From assembly GCF_023159225.1 (NCBI RefSeq), contig NC_063175.1, forward strand, positions 2,920,755 to 2,984,754: DNA of 64,000 bases. Direction: 5' to 3'. Made by a program: the position numbers and the translations under genes. The DNA comes from Perognathus longimembris pacificus (taxonomy: Eukaryota; Chordata; Mammalia; Rodentia; Heteromyidae). Every line of letters starts with the position of its first letter. The first letter of the stretch is position 1. This document shows, in pieces, positions 12,372-24,103 of the stretch. The notes beneath the pieces were generated by a model. The model saw only the letters and a list, made by a program, of their open reading frames with translations, was not told the origin of the DNA and ran no database searches.

Positions 12372-12485
12372 GTTGCCAAGTATGGTGGTACATGCGCACA
12401 ATCCCAGCAATCAGAATGCTGAAGTAGGAAGATTTTTAATTCAAGGCCGGCCTGTGCTACATGAGACCTTGGTTCAAAATTTAAA
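12372..12485 (+). mobile_element. B1 (7SL-derived) SINE
   Basis: 'GCCAAGTATGGTGGTACATG', 'CAATCCCAGCAATCAGAATG' and 'CAAGGCCGGCCTGTGCTACA' are the canonical B1 left part, middle and 3' block. The 7SL-like Pol III A and B boxes are recognisable. Confidence 0.88.
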
Positions 12486-12489
12486 AAGA

Positions 12490-13680
12490 AAATTGTTCAC
12501 CTCTACTAGAAGAGAATTTAAAATATTTTTTCAGGTTGGTAATCTGGTTCCAATATTATATTCTAAAAACTGAAACAATGCTTTGCAGTATTTTTTTAAA
12601 TTTCCAAACATACTGTGCTAATATAGTCCCTTAAATTTTGGCCTATACAAAATGGGCACGTTTGTTTACTGTTTTCACTATCTTCCCATCTCCTTAAAAC
12701 CTTCTTGTAAGAAATCACCATTTACTATGTGAGAATAACAGAATATAACACCTACTTGTTCTTTGGTTTTATTGCTATTACTCATTTTTCCTCAACTTAG
12801 ATACTGCTTTCCTGAAGACTTGGTGCCTGTCTTTACATTCCTGTCTGATATTCTGGTCATTAACCAGAAAGGATACACTAGATACGCTATTCTTCTTCCT
12901 TTAAGGGTGAATTGTAAATAGATAAAGAGCTTTGGCTCTGTTAGAAATATTTCAGTTGCAAGTTGGGAAGGAATAAAACTCACTGGATAACTACCCCCCC
13001 TCCAAAAAAAAAACCACTGGATATTTATTTAAATGAAAACTCCACACTAAGAGGTAAGAGGTGCCCACCACTATGGTGTTCTTCAGTAGTGAACTGTTAC
13101 TACTTTGCTTCCTTGGAATTTACACCATTCCCAAGCTACAGACTTCTCTAACTTCTATTTTCCACCCCACAGGCAGTGTGAATTGTCCAACATCTCAAGC
13201 CAATCTTACATTTAGTCCTCTCATTTGAAATTGGCCAAATTAGTAAGTGCTGATATTTTGTCTGCCTGAGTGAAGGTTCCAGCTGTGAAGCTCAGAGACA
13301 CAGACAGCTTGTGGGCTGAGGGAAGGCAGAAGGGCCCCCAACAAAATTGTGGTAGTTGAAACATGGGCAAAGAGGGACTACTAAGCTAATTCATAGCTTC
13401 TTGTAGTACAGCTTCCACTTTTGATTTTCAAGTGATCTGTGACTACTTTTCTTAGCAGAAATTTGGTGAGAACAGTACGCTGCGTTTCATCATTTTACCA
13501 TGATGCCCCCCAATGAGAAAAACATTCGACAAAACTGTCAAGCAAAATCCCAACCTGTTTATCAAAAAATAATTTCCAAATTCATGGAACATAAAACTAA
13601 CACGGTAACTAGACTCTTCTCCATTAATGGATTCTTCTCCTAGTAAATCATGCCTTTTTTTCATTATTATTTTATGATGA
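12490..13680. other. Unique DNA, nothing recognised
   Basis: AT-rich intergenic sequence. No convincing repeat, exon or RNA gene. Confidence 0.45.
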
Positions 13681-13693
13681 TAAGAATAGCATA

Positions 13694-13885
13694 CAAAAGC
13701 AATACTTGCAAAACTGTTTGGTGTAAGTGAACTGAACACCTCCGTGGGGCGGGAGGGAAAGGGGGAGGAGGGTGGGGGTATGAGGGACAAGGTAACAAAC
13801 TGTACAAGAAATGTATCCAGTGCCTAACGTATGAAACTGTAACCTTTCTGTACATCAGTTTGATAATAAAAATTTGAGAAAAAAA
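13694..13885 (+). mobile_element. Very short LINE-1 3' end with target-site duplication
   Basis: Only ~190 bp of L1 3' UTR is present: 'AAAACTGTTTGGTGTAAG', the G-rich tract (GGGAAAGGGGGAGGAGGG), the 'AACGTATGAAACTGTAACC' block and an A-tail. AAGAATAGCATA is repeated at 13682-13693 and 13886-13897, so this is one severely 5'-truncated insertion with clear ends. Confidence 0.93.
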
Positions 13886-14267
13886 AAGAATAGCATAAAT
13901 ACTTCCTATATATTTATAAATGTATTTTTGCACAAATTATCTTCAGTTCTTAGTAGGGGTTCAAACATACTTCCTTGAGTCAGCAGCTCTTGACTCATAT
14001 TTTCACTTCTTTTGCCTTTCCAGGCCTTAAAACTTCCTGTGGAAGGGAGAATGTGTTGCAAGTCTGATGATAAGATATCCTCTGTTGCTTTTCACCTGTC
14101 TTAGGATCTGTTCCTTTTAGCACTTTTTAGACAAGCGACCATGTTGGCTAATGTTGCTGCCTTTTTATCTCTTGTAAACACTTGAGAAATATGTCAAAAA
14201 TCAGTTTATAATTCCCTCCCTTTCTTGCTTTCCTTTAAATATTTTGCTAGAAAAAAATTCCAGAAAA

Positions 14268-15177
14268 GCAGTGTGGAGGCTCCTAAGAAGGCTAAATGTA
14301 GAGCTCCACTTGTGGGCATCTACCCAAAAGACTACAAGAAAAATAACACTAAAGCCACCAGCACAACTATATTCATTGCAGCACAACTTGTCATTGCCAA
14401 AACATGGAACCAACTTAGATGCCCCTCAGTAGACAAGTGGATCAGGGAAATGTGGTACATATACACAATGGAATTCTATGCCTCCATCAGAAGGAATGAC
14501 ACTGCCCTATTCATAATGAAATGCAAGCAATTGGAAAAAATCATACTAAGTGAAGTGACCTAGACCCAAAGAAACATAAACCTTATTGTGTCCCTCATAG
14601 GGAATAGCTAGTACATGATTAGGATAGTCATGGTAGAAGATAAAAATACCCCAATAGCTACACCCATATCATCACATAAGATGCCAAGTGACATGAACTC
14701 CACGTTACGGAAACAAGAGTTATATCACTGTTGTAATTATTTTTAACATGCCATGTGAAACCGTAGCCTTTGTGGGTTTTTTCTTTTTTTTTCTTGTATG
14801 TTTGTTTATTTGATTGTTTTGTTTTATTTTGTTTCTCTTGTATTCCCTTCCTGTGTTTGTACCTCCACTACCACTGTATTTCATCTGAATACCCTGGATA
14901 CTGTTGATACTGGTATTAGAACTGGGGAGGGGAGAGGGAATATCAAAATTGAGAGACAAAGGATTAAAAAAAAAATTCCAAAAGTAATGCCTACAAACCA
15001 TTTGGAGTAAACCAATTGCACAACTCTTGGGGGGGAAGGGAAAGGGGAGGGGAGAGGAGGACGAAAAATGAGGGAGGAGGTAACAAGTTGAACAAGAAAT
15101 GTACGCACTGCCTTACATATGAGTTTGTAACCCCTTTCTACCACATTTTGACAATAAAGAAAAAAGTTAATAAAAAT
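14268..15177 (+). mobile_element. 5'-truncated LINE-1 with target-site duplication
   Basis: It starts inside the ORF2 C-terminal coding part ('AGCAGTGTGGAGGCTCC'). The frame 14300-14560 encodes the 'GIYPKDYKKNN...IFIAAQLVIAKTWNQ' block and the ORF2 end. The 3' UTR has a T/G-rich insert at 14770-14830, a G-rich tract at ~15030-15070 and an A-rich tail. ATTCCAGAAAA occurs at 14257-14267 and again at 15178-15188, the likely duplication. Inactive fragment. Confidence 0.92.
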
Positions 15178-15189
15178 ATTCCAGAAAAT

Positions 15190-16220
15190 ATATATGGATT
15201 TATTGACCCTTAAAACCGTATCTTTATCTACTGTGGGATATTTTTTAACAATGCCATGAAGTTTGGGTTGATTTGGGATTGTAATTCTGTTCTGTTTTCG
15301 CTTGTGCCTCTAATCTATTTTTCCCTACATTGACTCTTGTTTTTGAATTTGACTTTGTTCCCATCCAAGTGTCTATATTATTCATCCTCTCTTCTTACTC
15401 AATCCCTTCTTAAGGATGCTTTCCTCAAACTATTCTTCAAAGGTCTAAAATAATGCTTATACCTAAGCAACTATTTTTAAATTATTTTTATTTTTACTCC
15501 ACATGCGAACTGAAAGCAAGTCATAAAATAAAATATTCTTAAATCTGCAACTATGTAAATATGAATCATATTTATATATTCATATACTGTGGTTCCCAAA
15601 ATAGAACTTTGAAGTGCTGAATATTTTTGTCTACTGATCTTAATTAAATTTATCATAGATTGTTTGGATTGCAAGTAAGAGAGAAAAAAGAAATATTTTT
15701 TAAAAGCCAAGCGCATACTTTTTGCCCCAGCTCTTGGGGTTGGGGGGGGGGGACCAATAAGCCACCTCCAGGGTGAATATCTAGTGAGTCATTAACTAGG
15801 GATTTGTTGCCTTGGTTACGGAGCCAGGTAAAGATTCCAGTATAAAAAAGCAATGTGACCTACGAGCACAGGAAACTGAAGGAGTGAAATTTCTGTACAA
15901 TGATATTTGCACTTACTACAGAAAGAAATGAAAAGAGTAAGAATAGTATGTTAAAATATAAGGCAAAAAAAGATTGTCTTGATTTTGAAGTCAGTGTCAA
16001 AGACATATAGGCATACACCTTTTAATAAAGCATCACAGTGTTTGTTTGCCTGGGAAATAGTACCAGACATAGACCATTTCTAATACATGAGACAGATCCA
16101 TCCCTTTCTCAAAAACACAGCTTTTTATCTGTGGTGAGGGCACATTCCATGCATCTGCAGAGAACATTTCAGTGACAATAAATATACAATAGAAGTATTC
16201 AGAGAGCAAAATAACTGATT
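15190..16220. other. Unique DNA, nothing recognised
   Basis: AT-rich sequence. A G10 run at ~15742-15751 is the only notable simple sequence. Confidence 0.45.
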
Positions 16221-16224
16221 TTTT

Positions 16225-16445
16225 TCTGTAAGGCTTGAATTCAGGGCCTGGGCACTGTCCCTGACTTCTTTTTGCTAAGGCTAGTGTTGTGCCACTTTGA
16301 GACACAGTGCCACTTCTGATTTTCTGGTGGTCAATTGGTGGTCAATCTTGAAGACTTTCCTGGCTGAGCTGGCTTTGAACTACCTCAGATGTTAGCTTCC
16401 TGAGTAGCAGGGTGTAAACCCAGCTGTGATGCACCGACTCCTGGC
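16225..16445 (-). mobile_element. Dimeric B1-like/Geo SINE
   Basis: 'GGCTTGAATTCAGGGCCTGG' (complement of the right monomer) is followed by the complement of the B1-like monomer with 'TAGCTTCCTGAGTAGCAGGG'. It sits immediately upstream of the zinc-finger pseudogene and is slightly degenerate. Confidence 0.82.
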
Positions 16446-16457
16446 TTCTGAATAAAA

Positions 16458-17170
16458 ATGTTAAGGCCTTGTGGGAAAGCCTTCACTACGCCATCTCAAC
16501 GTGCCACACATGAGAGAATACACACTGGAGAGAAGCCTTATGAGTGTCACTTCTGTGGGAAAGTTTTCTGTTTGGCCTCCAGCCTTTTTCACCATATGAA
16601 AGTACACACTAGAGAAAAAGATGATACATGTCATCATTGAGTGAAATCATTCAGTATCCCATTTAAACCTTGCCAGGACGAGAAATGAGAGTAATCACAC
16701 AAATGCAACCTGTGTGTGGAATGTTTTGGTACACCCTGTAACCTTAGAAAGTAAGAGCAATCCTCCCAGAGGGAGAACTCAGTAGTCTCATCTGTGTTGA
16801 AAGTCTTCAGTCAATCAACTCATTTAAGACAATACGAGAGGACATATACTAGACAGAAACCACCGATAGAAACCATCTTTGTGAGAGGCTTTAGGCCTGA
16901 CTATCTGCTGGCGAGAAAGACTAAGAACATCGCAGCTCTGGGAAAGCCTTCAGCCATCATGGAGGGTTGGCTCCCTCAAAAAACAAACAGCAGAGAGAAA
17001 CCATGAGTGTCACTCGTGAACTGTGAGCTGTGAACTGATCTACTACTCTTATACAGAATCAAACGATGCACAGTGATGAGAATCCACAAGAACATGTTTC
17101 ATGTGAGAAATCCTTCTGTAGATAGTCAGCCCTTCAATGTCATGTGGGAATACAAAAAGGAAAGAATATA
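16458..17170 (+). pseudogene. C2H2 zinc-finger protein pseudogene (KRAB-ZNF type array)
   Basis: The frame at 16458-16640 encodes part of one finger, a TGEKPYEC linker and a nearly complete finger (CHFCGK...[11 protein letters not shown]). The next ~530 bp keeps decayed fingers in shifting frames: 'ESLQSIN..HLRQYERTY' near 16800-16850, 'GKPSAIMEG' near 16940, 'SREKP' at 16990, and linker-like 'SCEKSF' near 17100. Stops and frameshifts are frequent. The parent gene cannot be named. No poly(A) tail is clear, so it could be a retrocopy or a relic of a ZNF 3' exon. In functional relatives these fingers bind DNA in the nucleus. Confidence 0.85.
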
Positions 17171-17324
17171 GCTGTGTGGGGTATTATATCCTGCTTGTTT
17201 ATTATGTACATAAGACCTATGACTATGACTCAACCGTTAGTGTAAATTTAACTATGATGAACTAGAACCAGAAAAGCCACCTAGAGACCCAAACTCAGTT
17301 TGGCTAGTCAGTCCCTATGCACAG

Positions 17325-17425
17325 TCAGCTGTGGAAACGATGGCTCAAGGGGTAGAGTGTTAGCCTTGAGCAAAGAAGCTCAGGCACAACACACAGACCC
17401 TGAGCTCAAGCCCAAGGAATCAACA
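17325..17425 (+). mobile_element. Geo-type right monomer fragment
   Basis: 'GATGGCTCAAGGGGTAGAGT', 'GTTAGCCTTGAGCAAAGAAG' and 'CCTGAGCTCAAGCCCAAGG' match the right monomer only. Confidence 0.78.
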
Positions 17426-17720
17426 GAAGAAAAGGAACAAAATGAGAAGCTCCTTAATGAAACAGTTTACCTACTTTATGTAAGTAGTCACTGATGTCAT
17501 ATTTTCAATAATGTGGAAAAAGTGTGCTTTTCAACATACCTTCTCAAATTACCTATATTCAGGTTACTGATGAGCATATCTTTACAAGTAACAGAAGGTG
17601 CTTAGAAAGTATATTACATAGCACTGTAGTTTTCTGTAAGATGCACATATATTTTTAAAATTAGAAATAAATGACCAACTGTCAAGATACCGAGCATTTT
17701 CAAAAAAAAAAAGTTAAGGC

Positions 17721-17831
17721 CAACAAGTTGGATAAGAAATGTACTCACTGCCTTACATATGAAACTGTAATCCCTCAATCCCTCTGCACATAATTTTGAC
17801 AATAAAAATAAATAGATAAAGTATTAAAAAT
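17721..17831 (+). mobile_element. Minimal LINE-1 3' end (~110 bp)
   Basis: It contains 'CAACAAGTTGGATAAGAAATG', 'GCCTTACATATGAAACTGTA' and an A-rich tail. GTTAAGGC flanks it at 17713-17720 and 17832-17839. One of the shortest L1 insertions in the window. Confidence 0.85.
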
Positions 17832-17839
17832 GTTAAGGC

Positions 17840-18438
17840 AAAATGCCTCTATGGTTTTTTCATTATACTTTTCAAAAATAAAGTGAAAGGTGAAAAACAA
17901 ATGACAAGATTTCAAGAGGTACACTGTGGTATTATCTTGGACAGAGACTGGCTTTATTAGTAAACTCAGAATCATACTGAATGCACTGACAGTCTAGCAA
18001 ACACCCTCCAATACAGGCAGCATCTATGATGACTCAATTTTCTCCTTCATCCTGGAGAACACTGACTATCCCAGGGGCCAAGCCCTACTGCACTCTTTCC
18101 TCTTTTTTGCCAAGACATTGAGTTTTTACACTAAAACAAGAATCTAGTGGGTGAAAGTAAATGGTAAGCACAGTCACCAGTGACTCCTGGCATCTAATAA
18201 GAAACAATAAGAATCCTATAACTGAACCTAAGAGTATGGCATGGCCAACAGGACAGGGGCTTTGGGGCTGCAGCAAACTGCAGAAGACACAGTGTCTGGT
18301 CTATGCCTGGGAGTAAATATACCTGTTCTAGAAGACAAACTATTGTCAACATAAGTGAGAGAACCTGCAAGACTTCTGGTCCAATTTTTGTTTTAACTGA
18401 TGCCTTTTATTCCTTTTAGATCCCAACTGGACCACTCT
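17840..18438. other. Unique DNA, nothing recognised
   Basis: No repeat or exon recognised. Confidence 0.4.
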
Positions 18439-18439
18439 T

Positions 18440-18690
18440 GAGGAAATTTGAAGAAATGGGTAAGATAAGATAGATGGGAGAGGGGTTGGAAGGAGTAACT
18501 CTCATTAAGATGCATTGCAAGGGCTGAGGATCTGGCTCAGCAGAAGAGCAAGCGAAAGGCCCCGAGTTCGGTCCTCAGCTCTGGAAAAAAACTATAAAAA
18601 AAGATGCAATGCATACATGAATTGACATGCTAAATGGAAAATTTTTATATAACTATTTGAAGAAAGCAATATGCATATTTTAGAAAATTA
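18440..18690 (+). repeat. Diverged ~250-bp interspersed repeat, probably an old LINE-1 3' end
   Basis: It shares with copies at 43160, 56340 and 59930 a G/A-rich body, 'AAGATGCATTG', 'ACATGAATTGACATG' and 'TATAACTATTTGAAG'. It is split by the ID element at 18521-18600. The repeat family is inferred from within-window similarity only. Confidence 0.55.
18521..18600 (+). mobile_element. ID element with 13-bp target-site duplication
   Basis: 'GGGCTGAGGATCTGGCTCAG' start, box B 'GAGTTCGGTCCTC', A-rich end. The flanks AAGATGCATTGCA (18507-18519) and AAGATGCAATGCA (18601-18613) are a duplication with one mismatch. A monomeric tRNA-Ala-derived SINE. Confidence 0.93.
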
Positions 18691-18805
18691 ATATATAATA
18701 ATTATATAATTATATATAAACAGAGTTCCTGACATGCTTAAACTTGAGACTGAAATTTAGAACAGGTTCCACACATATTCTCTTAAGTGCTGTGTTTTCT
18801 TCTTT

Positions 18806-19135
18806 CTTTTTTTCCCTTTATTAAATGAAGTAGAGAGGGGTTACATTTTCATATGAAAGGCAGTGAATACATTTCTTGTTCAACTTGTTACCACCTCCCT
18901 CATCCCCAGCCCACGCCTCCCCCCTCCCCATTACCCTCTCCCCCCATGACTTGTACAATTGGTTTACACCAAATGGTTTTGTAAGTATTGTTTTGGAATC
19001 GTTTGTTTTTTTATCTTCATCTCTTAATTTTGGTATTCCCTTTCCCTTCCCTAGTTCAAATACCCGTATCAACAGTATCCAGGGTACTAAGATGAGATAC
19101 AGTGATGGGGGGTAAAACCACAGGAAGGGAATCCT
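18806..19135 (-). mobile_element. LINE-1 3' UTR fragment
   Basis: Reverse complement of the L1 terminal block: 'TTTCATATGAAAGGCAGTGA', 'CTTGTTCAACTTGTTACC', C-rich tract at 18890-18945, 'ACCAAATGGTTTTGTAAG'. The T-rich left end is the poly(A) side. Confidence 0.92.
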
Positions 19136-19185
19136 TCCTTCCTTCCTTCCTTCCTTCCTTCCTTTCTTTCTTTCTTTCTTTCTTT
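19136..19185. repeat. (TTCC)n/(TTTC)n microsatellite
   Basis: Runs directly into the T-tail of the minus-strand SINE and probably grew from its poly(A) tail. Confidence 0.9.
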
Positions 19186-19380
19186 TTTTTTTTTTTGGCT
19201 GGTTCTGGGGCCTGAACTCAGGGCCTGGGCACTCTCCCTGAGCTTCTTTTACTCAAGGCTAGTGCTCTTGAGCCACAGCGCTACTTCTGGCTTTTTCTGT
19301 GCATGTGGTACTGAGAAATTGAAACTAGGGCTTCATGCATGCTAGGCAAGCCCTCTACCACTAAGCTACTTTTAGGCTAT
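19186..19380 (-). mobile_element. IDL-Geo SINE
   Basis: 'GGCTGGTTCTGGGGCCTGAA', then the Geo core complement 'ACAGCGCTACTTCTGGC', then the complement of the ID-like part ('GCATGCTAGGCAAGCCCTCT'). Minus sense, moderately diverged. Confidence 0.88.
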
Positions 19381-19495
19381 TATTGCTATTAGCTATTGAT
19401 CTGGAACCCTCTTCAGTAAATATAAACAAAAACTTGGAAACAGAACTAGGAATGAAAGGGAGAAGTAGTCAGCATTTGGATATAAATATAAGTAG

Positions 19496-20105
<610 letters not shown>

Positions 20106-20109
20106 AAAT

Positions 20110-20725
20110 ACATTGCTCACACTTGAATACAGCATGTGGAGCTCATGCTAGATTTTATGAGAGTGATATATTCTCTACTGCAAATCACCCTGGGTTACAA
20201 TCCTGACATTCTCTTACCTATAAGTGCAGGATTTCTCTCACCACCACTAATCCAATCAGGGAAATACTAAAGATCTTTATTTGAGCTAGATACCAAAAAA
20301 GTACTAAATGGGATGAATGTTCACCATCTGTGGTTATTTCAAATTCAACAGAAGGTACTGAGCTTTGCTTAATTCCCAAGCTGACCTTATTTAGGCATCT
20401 TATTACAGAAGTAATGGGTTTTCTGCCTTCATTTCCTGTCAAAGTTGTTAATATTTATTAATCCTTCACCTTTCAGAGACAGCCAACTTCTAACATTTTT
20501 TAATGTATTGTACAGATCATATAGATTTATTTTTAATGGAAATTCCCTTCCCAGTAGTAATTACAAAATGGCCAAAAAAAATACCCTACAGGCCTTTAAA
20601 AGTTAGTTAAAGCTTTCTTTTCCTTACTTTCTCCATGATTTGACAGTATTAGCTAACAAAATTAAAACTTGTAATAATCAAATTTGAAGGATCCTTTGAA
20701 GGATACAAAAAATTCAATGTTTCCC
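20110..20725. other. Unique DNA, nothing recognised
   Basis: No repeat or exon recognised. Confidence 0.4.
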
Positions 20726-20729
20726 TCTC

Positions 20730-20965
20730 CAAGTTTTGGTGACAGTTCTAGTGCTTAAACTCGGGGTCTGGAGACTCTTCCTGCACTTTTGTGCTCAAGA
20801 CTAGTGCTCTACTACTGTTGAGCCACAACTATTACTTTTCGCTTTGTTGTTGTTGTTGTTACTAACTAGAGATAAGACTTACAAAGACTCCTGCCAGGGC
20901 TGGCTCAGATCTCAGGCCCCTGAGTAGCTAGGATTACAGGTGTGAGCCATCAGCATCTGACTGAT
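20730..20965 (-). mobile_element. Dimeric B1-like/Geo SINE
   Basis: The complement of the right monomer ('GCTTAAACTCGGGGTCTGGA') and of the B1-like part ('CCCTGAGTAGCTAGGATTAC') flank a short GTT repeat (20847-20861). Confidence 0.83.
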
Positions 20966-20984
20966 TCTCTTTGTTTTTATGAAG

Positions 20985-21140
20985 TCTTTTATAGGGGCTC
21001 AGGCCTATGCTCTATTTTATATCAAATACTAGGTAATATAAAAGGAAAGTTTGACATGGTTTCTGTTTTCAAGGGGTTTACAGACTCTCGAGGACAAGCA
21101 TATAAACGAGTCATTGTTATATCATTGTAGCCAAGTTTCT
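20985..21140 (+). mobile_element. Possible L2 relic
   Basis: 'TATCAAATACTAGGTAATAT...GTTTTCAAGGGGTTTACAGA...AGGACAAGCATATAAAC' follows the order of the L2 3' region (size change, 'aggagcttacagtct', 'agacaagcaaataaac'). Recognised by pattern only. Confidence 0.4.
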
Positions 21141-21637
21141 CTAGAAAACTAGCCTGACGTCAGATGAAGCTCTGAAGATTTATTTCGGGCATACAAAATC
21201 AGAAACAAGAATAGGGATTGTGGTGAGTAGCAGTAGATGGATGATAAGTAAGTAATGCAGTGTGAATTGTTGCTGGGCTTAACTGCTTCCCAAGGAACTA
21301 TGATGAAGCACAGCCAATTGCTGGCAGGCCATATGTTCATCCACTTGGATGTCTCCAGACAGAATCAAAACAGAAAGAGAAGTCCACAGGTCCAGATGTT
21401 AACCAGGTCCAACCCAGCAAGAGCAAATGAGATAGGGCACATTTGAAGTGGTAGGGCCCCAGACAAGCGGAGGTTTTTATAACTGGCTTCCTCCCATTGG
21501 TTAATACAAACCTGGAATTAATTCCCCTGCCTGTGGATTTGTACCATCATGCCATTGGGCAAGAGATCCAGGCATGTGGTTGGTGGCATTGCTAATACCT
21601 GAAGCAGGCTCAACCCAGAGACACAGCAAGCTGAGTC

Positions 21638-22035
21638 CAACAAGTGGTTTATCATTGTTGTTGTTATTTTCAATATACCATGTGAAATTATGCCTTTTTC
21701 TTTTGTCTTTCTTCCCCATGATTTTACCCTTGATTTCACTGTAATTGATTTTGGTACCCTGGATATTGTATATATGTTTATTGGAACTAGGGAAAGGAAA
21801 GGGAATATCAAAATGGAGAGACAAAGGATAAAAGACAAACCAATGCAACAGCAATACCTATATGCTGTAAACCAACTGTACAACTGTACAAGGGAAATAG
21901 GGAAGGGTTAGGCGGGAGTGTGTGAATGAGGGAGGAAGTAACAAATTGGATAAGAAATGTACTCACTGCCTTACGTATGAAACTGTAACCCCTCTATACA
22001 TCACTTTGAAAATAAATAAAGAAAGAAATTTTTTT
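21638..22035 (+). mobile_element. LINE-1 3' UTR fragment
   Basis: It begins at 'AAGTGGTTTATCATTGTTG', matching the copy at 28221, and continues through 'TTTCAATATACCATGTGAAA', the purine tract, 'GCCTTACGTATGAAACTGTA' and an A-rich tail. Confidence 0.92.
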
Positions 22036-22039
22036 AAAT

Positions 22040-23165
22040 AATAAAAAAAGGAATTTCAGGTGGAGCCACACAAGGACTCTGAGAAAAACTAATTGTGATG
22101 GTAGAAACAAACTGATAGATTATGTTTTTCATTAAAAGATAATGTGAATACTTATATACCTGAGAAAAGCAAACATGACCTAAAGGCTATTAGAATGCTC
22201 CACATTCTGCAGTATACAGTCTTAGACTAAACTAATGATTTGGCTCTATTTCAATAACATGCAAACTCCCTTGGAAACAGCGATATATTTATTATAAGTA
22301 TACATATATATGTATCCATAAACACATATATGATATATATATGGATATGCTTCAGAAGAGCCAATCAACCCATTTACTGTTGAGCATCTTAAATCTCAAT
22401 CATGACTAAAAAGACAAAGTCAGTTTCCAAAGGCAGTAATGAAGAACTAACCTGTCTTATTTTATAACTTATCTATCCTCCAGGTGGTACTCTCTCCTAT
22501 TGTGTCTTGCCCTGTGGCCTTTTCATTCTTTCCTTCCTTTTCAGAAGAAGTAGTGAAGTGGGCACAGTCAAATGCAGGGTGATTGCTAGTTCAAGAGTTT
22601 AGGTTTTATGATGCTGTGATTAATTTAAGAGGTGAAAGATTTGAAGATGTGAAGAGCAAACAGAGTATGCATAATCTAATATGATAACTTTTGAAATTCA
22701 GGTACACTATGTAGGCTGCTAGTGAGAATTTTGCTTGTAACTCCATTATAAAAGCCATTTTCTCATCCTCTTTGCATTAAAGTTTAGGTATATTAGCAAT
22801 GTAAACTTTATTAATTCAGTTCAAATGATTTCATACCAAATATGTCTTCTCCTTAGAAGATAGGTATCTTATTAGGCTACATAGATTTCCATTTTGACTC
22901 TTTTCAGCTGCTTGAACTGTGCTTCTTAGACATTGATGTGCTTTGCACTCGTCTACACATCTTGTGTGGCTCGCCAGCAATAAATCATATCCTTTATAAA
23001 GCTCACTGTTTGGTTAAAAAGGTAATTTAGAGTAAGACTCTCATGGACAGAAATAGCTACAAAGATTTGTCAAGTCTAATATATACTCCTGCAACCACTC
23101 ATAAAATTATTTTGTAAGGGAGTAGCTTGAGAATAAAAAAAAAATGAACATAGTTGGGAAATCAC
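22040..23165. other. Unique AT-rich DNA
   Basis: It contains an AT-rich imperfect palindrome at 22285-22348 (TATACATATATATGTATCC / ATATATGATATATATATGG). No gene or interspersed repeat recognised. Confidence 0.45.
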
Positions 23166-23169
23166 AGAA

Positions 23170-23465
23170 GACAGATCTGGATATGATGGCTCGGGTTTTT
23201 ATCCGAGACACTTGGGAGAAAGACAACAACCTAGGCAAAAGTTACTGAGACATCATCTTGAAAAGTTGGGCATGTGCCTCCTACATTTATTCCCAGCTAC
23301 TCAAGGAACTGGAAGTAAGAAGATAATAGTCCAATGTGGGCCTTGGAGAAAAAAATTATCCTAAATAATAAGCAAAAAGGAATGGAGGCTAGGTTCAAGT
23401 AGTAGAGTACATACAAGGCAAGTCTCTGAGTTTAAACCCCAATATAATCCAAGAGAGGAACAGAC
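23170..23465 (+). mobile_element. Diverged B1-like plus ID-like SINE
   Basis: It shows 'TATTCCCAGCTACTCAAGGA' and a right part with 'GTTCAAGTAGTAGAGTACAT' and 'CTGAGTTTAAACCCCAAT'. A partial first B1-like unit may precede it (23177-23240). Confidence 0.68.
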
Positions 23466-23879
23466 AGACAGACCAAGGTCTTGGTAGAGAGCTACAACCT
23501 AATGAATGACCAGATATGAATGAATAATGTAGAAATGGAAAGAAGAGACTAGTTGCAGGCAAAGAATGAGAAAAAAAAACCTGACAGAAATGAAAACAGG
23601 AATTTCTCAGGATAATGGGGACAAAATAATAAGTCTGGCAGAGTAGAAAATACTTACTGGAGGGAGGACAGGAAATAAAACTGGTAGGATGGTAAAGGAA
23701 AGATGTGAAAAATCAACACACCATGACATGGATTTTTAAACACACATTAAATTGACTGCCTAACTCTCCATCAAACTTTGATCAACCTTGCCTACTTTGG
23801 GGAAGTCCACACTTGAATCACTAACAGCACAGTAAATGACTAGACCTAAGATGAGGGGATGTCTAAAAATAAGAAATGC

Positions 23880-24094
23880 GGACTGTGAATATGGCCTAGT
23901 GGCAAGAGTGCTCGCTTCGTGTACCTGAAGCCTCAGTACCACATATACATAGAAAAGCCCAGAAGTGGCACTGTGACTCAAGTTGGCAGAGTGTTAGCCT
24001 TGAGCAAAAAGAAGCCAAGAACAGTTCTCAGGCCCTGGGTGCAAGCCCCAGGAATGGCCAAAAAAGAAAAAGAAAGAAAGAAAAAGAAAAGAAA
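23880..24094 (+). mobile_element. IDL-Geo SINE
   Basis: Full dimer from 'TGTGAATATGGCCTAGTGGC' to 'CCCCAGGAATGGCC', then an A/G-rich tail (AAAAAGAAAGAAAGAAAAAG). AAGAAATGC at 23871-23879 recurs at 24095-24103 as the likely duplication. Confidence 0.93.
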
Positions 24095-24103
24095 AGAAAT
24101 GCC

